A stretch of DNA of 28,463 nt, taken from the NCBI RefSeq assembly GCF_963678635.1, contig NW_026970767.1, positions 7,501 to 35,963 of the forward strand. The letters run 5' to 3'. Shown piece after piece: positions 19,414 through 27,530 of the stretch (positions within the stretch are counted from its first letter, which is position 1; the number at the start of each line of letters is the position of its first letter). The notes below the pieces were generated by a model. It ran no database searches. It was not told where the DNA came from and was given only the letters and a program-made list of their open reading frames with translations. This stretch comes from Symsagittifera roscoffensis (Eukaryota > Xenacoelomorpha > Acoela > Convolutidae). Both the position numbers and the translations under genes were made by a program.

Positions 19414-19853
19414 TCTGAAAAAATCTGGCATCATGTAAGCATCTCGACAGAGGTAAAAAAAGGTGTCTGTTTTTTAGACCATAAAAAAGTAATTTCACCA
19501 GAGAAAACGACGTCTTTTAATTTAATTTTGTTGTAGTGTTCGACTAAACTGATTGATTACTTCTCCGCTTGATGTAAAAAAAAACTTGATTAGATTCTTA
19601 GTTTAAACAAAGTGCAGAGACGGTCAGTTTTTCGACAAACATAGGTGAAAAAATTATCTCATCTCACCGAATGTTGGCTAAGAGATGTTCCTAACAAAAA
19701 CAATTGAGTCTTACAGTTCTCTAAAGAAAATAGAGAGATGTGTGTAGATACACAATAGTCTTCGGTCACTATGCTTCCTGCGTAAAATCATCTGAAAATG
19801 AAAAAATAGTGATTTTACAATATAAAAAAATTTTTGCTTAGAATTGAGGGTTA

Positions 19854-19966
19854 AAAAAGAAAAAAAATTCTACGCATGAAAGAGAAGTTTCATAAAACTC
19901 TTTACATATTTGGTACTAATTCCTTATATGGAAATCATGATGACTCGTAAAGTTTACTTCCTCTTT
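19854..19966. repeat. 113-bp inverted-repeat structure in D4
   Basis: Left core AAATTCTACG, right core CGTAAAGTTT. One change would make a G-U pair in RNA, the other is a mismatch, so there is no clear compensatory change. Length conserved at 113 bp. Confidence 0.5.
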
Positions 19967-20181
19967 GATTTGATTTCAAAAGCAATTCTTCCATTTCTCC
20001 GCATCTGATCAGTTTGCTTGTTAAAAATGTACTCAAGAAAAACACCAGTCCCTTTTATACTGATTTTAAAAAATCGAACAGGAATTAGGAGATTGGCCTC
20101 TGTCCCAAAAATTCTACAAAGGGAAAAATTATTTTGAATCCTGCTTTCAACTATTCAAGAAAATGAATTGGAACCACTTGA

Positions 20182-20286
20182 AAATCCAACCTAATCTATC
20201 GCGTTGAAAAAGAAGTAGAGCGGATACCAGCACCACGAGAACTGTTCTTCAGGATGCTGAAAAGTTTGTACCCGGATCTGATCTAG
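20182..20286 (+). pseudogene. P tail, copy in D4-C3 unit
   Basis: Near-identical to 17611-17715: 34 codons ending TAG at 20284-20286, with IYRVEKEVERIPAPRELFF and MLKSLYPDLI. One early codon differs (ATC for AAC). No start codon or upstream exon nearby. Confidence 0.35.
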
Positions 20287-20308
20287 TACAATTTGGACTT
20301 TTCAAATC

Positions 20309-20404
20309 TCACCAGGTTTTACGAGGTTTTGATGCATTTTGAGGTGTGTAACATTTAACAAACACAAAACGTTTGACACTTACATTTGCATTTAGTGACG
20401 ACAT
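20309..20404 (-). CDS. MSSLN minus-strand ORF, C3
   Basis: ATG at 20404-20402; 31 codons starting MSSLNAN, again with GTAAGT right after codon seven, and ending CYTPQNASKPRKTW. Near-identical to the C2 copy, so it is not independent evidence. Start lies about 670 bp from the plus ORF at 21073. Confidence 0.25.
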   Translation of the reverse strand: MSSLNANVSVKRFVFVKCYTPQNASKPRKTW

Positions 20405-20660
20405 CTTCTTAAAAAGAAAAAGGTACCCTAGAACAAATGGTATATTTGGAAAGTCCCGGAAATTTTATAGAAAGAGTTACAAAACAATTTAAAAGACTCA
20501 AAATTGAATTATAATAAATAACAATACATAATCAAACTTCAGAACATTTGCTTATTCAGGTAGAAAAAAAAACAAATAAATAATAGTTTTTAAGCTGCTT
20601 AGGGAAAAGCAACCAGTTAGAACCGTAAAATTTTTTCTAGCACTGCTTGTTCGAGATCAA

Positions 20661-20970
20661 CCAATCAGATACTAGCATTCACGGAAAAAGATTTCTCGTT
20701 CAAACTGATTTTTTTTGTTTGAAAACGTCTAGGAAGTTTTATTGCTGACTGGATACAATAACTCGAGAAAACACGCCTCAAGTTGAACAATGTTACTGAT
20801 TGGTAACGATTTTTTTTAAAGAAACTTCCATGGAAAAACTTCTATTCTGATTGGATACGAATACCGTCTATTAAAGGAAGAGGTGTTCTGATTGGTTAAA
20901 TCTACCTATTTGAGTTGAAGAAACTACTCGCCCTTAAATAAAAATCAGATCAGTTTCAAGTTAACAACAG
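20661..20970. promoter_or_regulatory. CCAAT-rich putative bidirectional promoter, C3
   Basis: CCAAT/ATTGG at 20661-20665, 20799-20803, 20850-20854 and 20891-20895; TTAAATAAAA at about 20934-20943; initiator-like TCAGTTT at 20950. Spacing is nearly the same as in C2 and similar in C1 and C4. Confidence 0.4.
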
Positions 20971-21072
20971 TCAACTACCTCCTCTTTTAGCTCTAAAACT
21001 GTTACAAGTCTTGTTTTTAATCTGGTCATGATTCGTTTTTTTCTGTTTCTCTTACTCAACTAATTACTCAGA

Positions 21073-21141
21073 ATGATCTTCTCATTGCAAAACAGCAACC
21101 TGATCTTTTTGTGGTATTTTCACTGTCCTGATCTAGTCTAA
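21073..21141 (+). pseudogene. Gene remnant G, C3
   Basis: ATG opens MIFSLQNSNLIFLWYFHC then PDLV and TAA, 22 codons. Corresponds to MSAKLFSVQ...TDLV in C1. The sequence that encodes NNLW...FGT in C1 is cut off here by the TTAGGG junction. Confidence 0.3.
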
Positions 21142-21160
21142 ATCCAAGTACGAGAAAGGA

Positions 21161-21175
21161 TTAGGGTTAGGGTTA
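21161..21175. repeat. Short interstitial telomere-like repeat (TTAGGG x 2.5)
   Basis: TTAGGGTTAGGGTTA sits exactly where module C3 stops matching C1 and C4 and the D5 remnant begins. It is absent from the other copies. This fits telomerase-type healing or capture during break repair. Confidence 0.7.
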
Positions 21176-21177
21176 CG

Positions 21178-21545
21178 GAAGACGCAAAATTTTTGTGGTT
21201 TTCCATAAAAACAAAATATAAAAAATCATTATTTTCGCATATTTGTGAGAATTCAAAATTATTTTCATGTTTTGCAACTTCTTGCAAAACCTTTTGAGAT
21301 GATTTTTGCACACGTGGTAAAAAATTTTATAAATTTCTCTGCATGGAAAAAAGTGCTTAAACTGAAGTAAATTGAAAATAATAATAAGGTTAAAAAAATA
21401 AATACTCCATTAAAACAGTTTAGCTGCGAAAAATCTGGCCTAATGCAAGCGTAGAACTATGAACGTGTTTTTTGGATTTTTAAACCATAGGAAAGTAATT
21501 CCACCAAAGAAAACGACATCATTTCACATTAATTTTCAAACAGGA
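21178..21545. repeat. Degenerate module D remnant (D5)
   Basis: CCATAAAAACAAAATATAAAA, CGCATATTTGTGAGAATTCAAA and later TAAACCATAGGAAAGTAATTCCACC with GAAAACGACATC follow the order of d1 then the start of d2, heavily diverged and with most of d1 rearranged. A minus-strand peptide FEFSQIC survives. The left edge contains AAGACGCAAAAT, the reverse complement of a d1 string. Confidence 0.55.
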
Positions 21546-21613
21546 GTGAGAGTTGAAGAAAAATTTCACCAAAAAATTGACCTTATCACTGTTTAAACTC
21601 CAAAGTTTTTTAA

Positions 21614-21796
21614 ATGTTAGAAACTAAATTTGAACTAGAAAATTATAAGAGATCATTGCACCTTAATTTATGGAATCTGTTAAATCCTTTAATTACTAGA
21701 GATATCCATTACAAAATCAACCAATCAAAATTCCAGAACAAAAAAAAAATTTTCCCATCAATTTTTTTTTCTTATTTTTGTTTCAAATCTAAATGA
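21614..21796 (+). CDS. Doubtful 60-residue ORF
   Basis: ATG-started frame, MLETKFELENYKRSLHLNLW and so on, ending in a Phe/Lys-rich tail typical of A/T-rich noncoding DNA. No copy elsewhere, no motif. Listed only because the first 40 residues are compositionally plausible. Confidence 0.12.
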   Translation: MLETKFELENYKRSLHLNLWNLLNPLITRDIHYKINQSKFQNKKKIFPSIFFSYFCFKSK

Positions 21797-22437
21797 AGAT
21801 ACTCAATCAAGGTTGTGAAAAAAGTAATTCAGGAAAAATCTTCCTTTTTTTTCAAAAAAAGATTCGGGTCAGCAAAAATCGTTTTTCAAATCTTTTATAA
21901 ACAAACAAAATCAACCAATTTGCTACCACAAAGTGTTCTCTGTTTCAATCAAATGGATTGAATTGTTGAAAAATTTTTGAACGTTTTGCACTTTCTGGAG
22001 AAAATGAGCAAAACCTACTTTTAGCTGGGAAAGAGATTCAGCTCGAAGGAAATTTTTTATTGTTATTTTATCTGAAAGTCTCAGTTCATTTCAAATCAAG
22101 GCACCAACGTGGATATAATATTTTAGAAGTAACAATACCTATCCCAAAAAAAGGTCATCATAATTGAAGGGGAGAGTTACTGCATCCAGTTTGAAATTGG
22201 TACCGACTCTACAAGATTCTCAGTTTTGTCAAAATTTCCCATTCTAGTGAGCAATTTTTTATAGATCTTTCATGATGGAGAAACCTCGAGAGTGCAGTAA
22301 TTAGATGATTCAGAAAAAAAAGTAGTTATGTCTAAGTCAAATTCGAGAAAAAAAATACGGGTTTTCATATGATTCAAATGAAAAAAAAATCAATTGTGTA
22401 TACTGGATACGGATTTTTTTTTGCTTACAAGTGAACA
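21797..22437. other. Unique A/T-rich interval, nothing recognised
   Basis: Long A and T runs, no ORF of note, no match to the other modules. Lies between the D5 remnant and the P gene. Confidence 0.5.
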
Positions 22438-22577
22438 ATGGTGACAAATGACGGTTTTTGAAAACTGACGGTTGATTTCGACGTTTTCTACCGAGATCCC
22501 AAGAAGTGTTTCAGTCCCTTAAGATTTTCCTTGCATGATTGGCAAAAAGTTGAAACTTTTCGTGATAGATGTCACAG
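22438..22577 (+). pseudogene. Candidate first exon of gene P (one in-frame stop)
   Basis: ATG at 22438 (context AACAATGG) gives MVTNDGF, a TGA at 22459-22461, and then an open, strongly protein-like frame: LTVDFDVFYRDPKKCFS, PLRFSLHDWQKVETF and RDRCH, ending at AG|GTAAGA (donor at 22578). Composition is clearly richer in G/C and charged codons than the surroundings. A minus frame is also open, but looks like the hydrophobic shadow of this one. The SLHDW part faintly recalls the end of PC4/SUB1 ssDNA-binding domains; this is untested. The stop makes it a pseudogene unless the true start is downstream. Confidence 0.35.
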
Positions 22578-22619
22578 GTAAGAAAAATTGAAAATTCAAC
22601 AAGATAACTTATCTGTTGA

Positions 22620-22715
22620 GAAGAAAAGTTGGTGTGGCACGCAAAGTAGAGCGGATACCAGCAATACAGAATACTGTTATTCATGATGCTGAAAATCTTG
22701 AACTCTGACTCTTAA
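22620..22715 (+). pseudogene. P tail, fullest locus
   Basis: Frame with VGVARKVERIPAIQN, TVIMMLKILNSDS and TAA at 22713-22715. It aligns gap-free with 17611-17715 and 20182-20286. A 47-base intron (22578-22624) would keep frame with the upstream exon, but the acceptor (GAGGAAG) is weak, so the join is uncertain. This locus also keeps module E between P and C, which the other two have lost. Confidence 0.35.
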
Positions 22716-22795
22716 ACGACGCCAAATCTGGCAAAGAATCAAATATGGATCACTAGCTCAATATCTGTAAAAGAGTATATGAAATAGCGATATAG

Positions 22796-22924
22796 GACGT
22801 GAAGACAGTGTATGTTACAATCAAGAAGTACGGTGTGAACGAGCCAGACTACAATCAAATTCGATTCTTCACAGCAAAGGAATATGAAGTCGTGAGGCAG
22901 TTCCCTTCTTCAACCATACGTTGA
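22796..22924 (+). pseudogene. Protein-like exon or ORF fragment after P
   Basis: 42 codons with no ATG start: DVKTVYVTIKKYGVNEPDY, NQIRFFTAKEYEVVRQ, ending TGA at 22922-22924. Alternating charged and hydrophobic residues and preferred C/G third bases make chance unlikely. The same frame upstream (from 22649) reads protein-like residues with stops at 22706, 22754 and 22793, and downstream continues as MTYKNVYKIVKFIKS after another stop. It may be a decayed gene or an exon behind a weak AG at 22794-22795. No family assigned. Confidence 0.35.
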
Positions 22925-23091
22925 ATGGAATGAATGACCTATAAAAACGTTTACAAGATTGTAAAGTTCATTAAGTCTTATTATTGCTTAACTACTTTTT
23001 TGTCAGGCATAAACTGATTTTGGTTAAAACTTTGATTCGGAGAACAACCTATCCAGAAGTGTTCATGTTTAAAAAATTTTTGAAATTTCCA

Positions 23092-23560
23092 TATTTTCAC
23101 TCCAATTATCAAAAACCAAAAAAAACACAAAAAGACCAAAAAAACAAACAAAAAAAAACGTTTATGATCCCAAAGCTCCGTTTCTTTTTACTGGAAAACG
23201 CACTCATTCGAAAGCTCTAAATTATGACGATCATAAAATGTTAGATAAGCAAAATGAACCAATAATATTTTGTTTCAAAATAATCCACTATATTTGTTAG
23301 AAATTTCAAAACAGAATCTCCGTAAGCTTGCCACCATTGCAGTTCTCACAGTAGTTTAACGATTTTCCCTTTCCAATGAGTCCTAACAATTATTTGATTC
23401 CGATTACTGCTGAAATTGGTTTCATTGACAATCAGAATTTTTAAAGAAATGAACGATTAGGAAATGCGGTAAAATATATCATAGTATTTTTTAAATTGTT
23501 CAACTTTATAAAAACTGTAAGGTTTTTGGACTTTTTCGGGATACAAGTTCTCAGTAAAAA
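23092..23560. repeat. Module E, copy 3
   Basis: Diverged copy of E1/E2: TTTTCAC.CCAATTATCAAAA, AACGCACTCATT, AATCCACTA, TTTCAAAACAGAATCTCCGTAAGC, GCAGTTCTCA, CAATGAG. Leads directly into C4 as E2 leads into C1. Confidence 0.65.
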
Positions 23561-23707
23561 ATTTATTTACTTTGATTTCTGCTCTTTTTACTATGTTTTG
23601 AATATAAGTTTCTTGGATTTTTATTTTTCGCGGAAATTATTGAGAGCTACTGAGTATTTTGACAACTGAAAAGTTTGACAAGGAAACTGCTTAATATGTA
23701 AATTCAG

Positions 23708-23851
23708 CTACTTGCTGCTTAAAGTATTCAAAGTACAATTTATACTCTTCAAAACTCCACAAATTTTACGAGACTTTGATGCGTTTTGACATGTGTAACA
23801 ACTACCAAACACATAACATCTAAATCTTTCGTTTCCATTCAGTGACGACAT
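23708..23851 (-). CDS. MSSLN minus-strand ORF, C4
   Basis: ATG at 23851-23849; 47 codons: MSSLNGNERFRCYVFGS, CYTCQNASKSRK, then KSINCTLNTLSSK. The same frame is open upstream of the ATG, but conservation with the other copies begins at this Met. The GTAAGT of C2/C3 is not present here (GAAAGA instead). Start is about 630 bp from the plus ORF at 24479. Confidence 0.28.
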   Translation of the reverse strand: MSSLNGNERFRCYVFGSCYTCQNASKSRKICGVLKSINCTLNTLSSK

Positions 23852-24097
23852 ATCATTGATAAGAAGAAGGTACACGAGATCGAAAAGTGTATTTAGATAG
23901 TCCCGAAAAGAGAAATACAAAAAAATTGATTAGACTCAATTTGAAACAAAATAAATAACAACACTTGCTTTTTATAGAACAATTGCTTTTTATTGTAAAA
24001 AAAATCAGAGTGAAAATAATTTTATTTTATGTTGCCTAGGGAACAACAACCTGTCAGAATCGTGATAATTTTTCTAGTACTGTTTGTTCGAGATCAA

Positions 24098-24365
24098 CCA
24101 ATAAGATACTAGCATTACTGAAAGTGATCGCTTTATTGTTCAATTTGTTTTGTTTGAAAAAATCTGGGGAGTTTTGTTTCTGATTGGAAACAAAAATCCT
24201 GAGAAAAATGTCCTAAATTGATTTTTGTTACAAATTGGAACAAAAAAATCTGATTGGATACGACTAACGTCTTAAAAGGAATAGGTATTCTGATTGGTTG
24301 AACCTTCATATTTGAGTTGAAGAAACACTTCACTCTTAAAAAATCATATCAGTTTCAAGTTAACT
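24098..24365. promoter_or_regulatory. CCAAT-rich putative bidirectional promoter, C4
   Basis: CCAAT/ATTGG at 24098-24102, 24183-24187, 24234-24238, 24253-24257 and 24293-24297, then CTCTTAAAAAATC and TCAGTTTCAAGTTAAC, matching the C3 core promoter. Confidence 0.4.
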
Positions 24366-24478
24366 ACAATCAATTACCTCCTTTCTCAGCACTAAATCAG
24401 TAAAAATTCTTTTTTTTTTATCTGGTTATAATTTGTAATTCGTTTTTTTTGTATATTTTGGTCAAGTTTTTACTCAAA

Positions 24479-24520
24479 ATGGTCTTCTCATTGCAAAAAA
24501 ACGAACTGATGATTTGGTAG
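24479..24520 (+). pseudogene. Gene remnant G, C4
   Basis: ATG opens MVFSLQKNELMIW then TAG. Beyond the stop the DNA aligns with C1: GATCTAGTACAAATCC, then a frame reading NKIWIVFGTNGRPNP opposite NNLWSVFGTK in C1. Broken by stops and by the junction with D6 at about 24630. Confidence 0.3.
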
Positions 24521-24629
24521 CGATTTCACTTGATCTAGTACAAATCCAATTGCGGAAACAAAATCTGGATTGTGTTTGGTACGAATGGACGTCCCAATCC
24601 ACCTCTGGCATGTTTTAGTATTTTTAGGA

Positions 24630-24896
24630 TGCAGGGTTTTTTTGGTTTTCCGTAAAAACAAAATGTGAAAAACTCATTTAGATTTCACAATGGTGGAAAG
24701 TCAAAATTGTTTTTACCTTGTAAAAGTTCTTATTTAAAGTTTGCATTATAGTAAGAAAAAAAACACATCTCAAACTTTGCATATTTTTGCACAAAAACTC
24801 CTGGATACCCATTAAGACAATCAGCATCCTAATTTTAGCACCGTATAAGACATTCAGAAGTCTATACCCTATCTCAATACACAGGATTTGAACCAT
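24630..24896 (-). pseudogene. Degenerate d1 module with surviving minus-strand frame (D6)
   Basis: CCGTAAAAACAAAATGTGAAAA, CTTGTAAAAGTTC and TTTGCATTATAGTAAG follow d1 order. On the minus strand the ORF 24678-24896 contains CVFFLTIMQTLNKNFYKVKT, lining up with VFSIIMQSFVEVFYKVRN of D1 with the same MQ-to-FYK spacing although the DNA has diverged. The region left of the match on the minus strand (KIRMLIVLMGIQEF) has no counterpart. Best evidence that d1 derives from a minus-strand exon. Confidence 0.35.
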
Positions 24897-25703
24897 TACC
24901 CTTCAGAATCTTAGACATTGCTAAGATTGCATCGACGAAATCGGAGGGTGCCACATTTTTCTTGAAAACCCTAATTTTTTTTCGATTCTTCTCATCTTAC
25001 TTTCTGAAAAATACAATCTAATATCTGAAACCTATAAATTAACTGAATAATTATGAAACAAAACCTGACATATTAAGTGTTTATTATTCATCCTAATACA
25101 TAGACAAATATATGCACTATCTTAATATAGAGTAATAGCGAGCGCCAAAAACTTGCCGAAAGTTACCATAAGAAAATTGGTACCCTAATAAATTGCGAAA
25201 CCTACAGCTTATTCTTATACAATGGGGAACCTATTAAACTAACTGAAATAAAAACCAACGGTCCCGGAAATCTGCTCCCTATCCTTAATCATGGGCGCGG
25301 TAAGTTTTTTTTACGGTGCAGTGAACTCAGCTTTTTCTTTTTTCATTTTTTATTTCTCAAAAATTTTTAGCTAGCTAGAGCATAAGAATATCATATAAAA
25401 CAATTCATAGCGAGAATTAGATCAAATTGTTGTTTTTTTTCAAGTCTTTTTAGCGATTATCACCTTTTTAAAAAAAAAATAATTTCATTCTACAAACTAC
25501 TCGAGATTAATCATTGGTATTCACCGATTAGGTTACGCGCGCCGAATTATCGCATATAAACTAGAGAAAAACCAAAAAAAACACCAATTCTCTCATCAAT
25601 ATTTTGTAATTACGCAAACCAAGAAACCGTACCAATCTTATTCCTCTTTTTAATACATTGATACATTGTAGACTGTATACCTATTGTTAATACGTAGCTG
25701 GGA
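24866..25703. repeat. Scattered degenerate CCTAT..TTAATAC motif
   Basis: Similar strings occur at 24866 (ACCCTATCTCAATACACAGG), 25089 (CATCCTAATACATAGA), 25115 (CACTATCTTAATATAGAG), 25207 (GCTTATTCTTATACAATGGG), 25275 (CTCCCTATCCTTAATCATGG) and 25676 (TATACCTATTGTTAATACGT). Some are followed by GAAACCT or GGAACCT and AACTGAA. May be remains of an old tandem or dispersed repeat. Confidence 0.3.
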
Positions 25704-26514
25704 AGCTTGATGTTCTGTTCTCCATCATGAAACAAGGGTTTCTCTTTTAGCCTCTCTCCCACATCTGCTCACTGAGCGTTACATCTCTTCGATCATTCAC
25801 AAGACAATCACTGAGAGATCTCTATGAGAAGAAAACTTAAACTCTTTGCAAAATTGTATGGATTATGAGGCCAAACTGTGCTTTTTGTAAACTACGAGCT
25901 AATTCCACAACTAAGACGCTCTATTTGTACTTCTTTCGTTCATTCATTTCCTTTGATTGTTCTATCAAAACTGTAACATGCTTAAAGCTTTGAGAGCCTT
26001 GAAGAAAGAAACTTTTTGAAGAAAAGAAATCACTTCAATTTTTTTCGGCTTCAAAACACTGAAAAATTAGAAAAAAAAGCATTTCAATAGACTGACACAG
26101 ATGAACACAAAGTTGGAGATTGAGTACTTGTCGGCACCTAAGTAAAACTTGTCATAGTTTTATAATAGGATTAAAACAGCTTTTTTCAGATGTTTGGGTA
26201 AACTAGCTTCAATTTGGCTTTAAATTATTGGAGTTAATTACTAAACAAGTTTTTTTTTCAAAGAAATATTTTTGCTTTGATCGTGTCTATTAAGAAGTCA
26301 ACTGCAGTTTTAGGAAATGCTGCTTGAAATCGTGTTCATAAAAAAAAGTATTTGATAAAATAAGGTCTGACAACTTCTTTACCCAATGAGAGATAAAAAA
26401 TCTGCAGTAACTAAAGCTTATTTGTTTTTAAAGCAATTGAGGCAGCAAATTGCAACGGTCTGTTTGGTCTAACTTTTAATTTTTCAAATAAAATTTTTTG
26501 AAGGAACAGAGGAG
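24897..26514. other. Unique A/T-rich interval without a recognisable gene
   Basis: Apart from the degenerate motif above I see no conserved ORF, RNA gene or module copy. A GTAAGT follows ATGGGCGCG at 25291-25305, and a small G/C-rich patch (GCGCGCC) lies near 25537; neither leads anywhere convincing. Confidence 0.5.
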
Positions 26515-26731
26515 TTATGAAATTCTCTACAGAAATAACCTATTTTTCTAATTTTCAGTTTGTTGTCTTTTTTTTTATTCGTTGACAATGGAAAAATTTC
26601 AAGACAACTGTCAAAAAAAAGTTTTTTTTTGCCCACATGACTGTAATTTTCTGTGCCACTTCAAATGCAGCCGATTTAATTCGGAATTTCTTCCTCAAAA
26701 CCTTGTTTTTCAACGCATGAAATCAGTATAA
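26515..26731. repeat. Unit F leader, copy 1
   Basis: Unique leader from TTATGAAATTCTCTACAGAA to CGCATGAAATCAGTATAAG in front of the microsatellite; repeated at 27531 after 1,016 bp. Copies differ by a few substitutions and T/A-run lengths. Contains two interleaved inverted repeats at 26562-26614. Confidence 0.9.
26562..26614. repeat. Two interleaved inverted repeats
   Basis: GTTGTCTT (26562-26569) pairs with AAGACAAC (26601-26608), and TTGACA (26582-26587) with TGTCAA (26609-26614), an A-B-A'-B' order. In the second leader the first pair is intact and the second has one mismatch (TGGCAA). Confidence 0.4.
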
Positions 26732-27284
26732 GTATGTATGTATGAAGGTACAAAAATATGAAAGAATAGATGTGTTTATGCAGGCATATATGCATGTATG
26801 CTTGCATGTGTGCATGTATGTAAGTAATTATGTATGTTTGTATGTGTGTATATGTATGTAAGTAATTATGTATGTTTGTATGTGTGTATATGTGTATATG
26901 AACGTATGTATTTATGTATGTATGTATGTATGTATGTATGTATGTATGTATGTATGTATGTATGTATGTATGTATGTATGTATGTACGTATGTATGTATG
27001 TATGTATGTATGTATGTATGTATGTATGTATGCATGTAAGTATGTATGTAAGTATGTATGTATGTATGTATGTATGTATGTATGTATGTATGTATGTATG
27101 TATGTATGTATGTATGTATGTATGTATGTATGTATGTATGTATGTATGTATGTATGTATGTATGTATGTATGTATGTATGTATGTATGTATGTATGTATG
27201 TATGTATGTATGTATGTATGTATGTATGTATGTATGTATGTATGTATGTATGTATGTATGTATGTATGTATGTATGTATGTATG

Positions 27285-27318
<34 letters not shown>

Positions 27319-27356
27319 TTTATGTATGTATGTATGTAAGTATGTAAGTATGTATG

Positions 27357-27390
<34 letters not shown>

Positions 27391-27396
27391 TGTATG

Positions 27397-27430
<34 letters not shown>

Positions 27431-27530
27431 TGTATGTATGTATGTATGTATGTATGTATTTATGTATGTATGTATGTATGTATGTATGTATGTATGTATG
27501 TATGTATGTATGTATGTGTGTATGTATGTA
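26732..27530. repeat. ATGT tetranucleotide microsatellite, array 1
   Basis: Begins with imperfect GTAT/GCAT/GTGT variants, then becomes almost pure (ATGT)n from about 26916. The longest uninterrupted run is roughly 27053-27287. Interruptions include TACG, GCAT, TAAG, TATATA and TATTTA. All long ORFs through it (MYVC or HTYI repeats in several frames of both strands) are artefacts of the repeat. Confidence 0.98.

Larger units (their letters stand above)
19113..20170. repeat. Module D, copy 4
   Basis: Full d1-d2 copy followed by P and C3. It is a patchwork: the d2 start matches D3, a segment near 19885-19945 (TATATGGAAATCATGATGACTC) matches D1, and the end from about 20010 matches D2. Suggests recombination or gene conversion between copies. 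Confidence 0.85.
20287..21158. repeat. Module C, copy 3
   Basis: Matches C2 almost base for base to 20966, then continues into the intact downstream region (CAACAGTCAACTACCTCCTC) that C1 and C4 also have. Ends abruptly at CCAAGTACGAGAAAGGA before the TTAGGG tract and the D5 remnant. Confidence 0.85.
23565..24630. repeat. Module C, copy 4
   Basis: Contains the MSSLN minus ORF, CCAAT-rich spacer and a remnant of plus gene G. Ends GGCATGTTTTAGTATTTTTAGG, then D6 follows. More similar to C2/C3 than C1 is. Confidence 0.75.

Noticed and set aside
22514-22708. Minus-strand ORF containing CWYPLYF across locus P
   Set aside because: It starts after a TTTTCAG acceptor that is also present in C2 and looks attractive, but the C2 reading stops early. 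The plus frame gives better residue conservation and more protein-like composition.
25291-25305. ATGGGCGCG followed by GTAAGT as a first exon
   Set aside because: Three codons and a donor are too little; no partner acceptor with an open frame follows.
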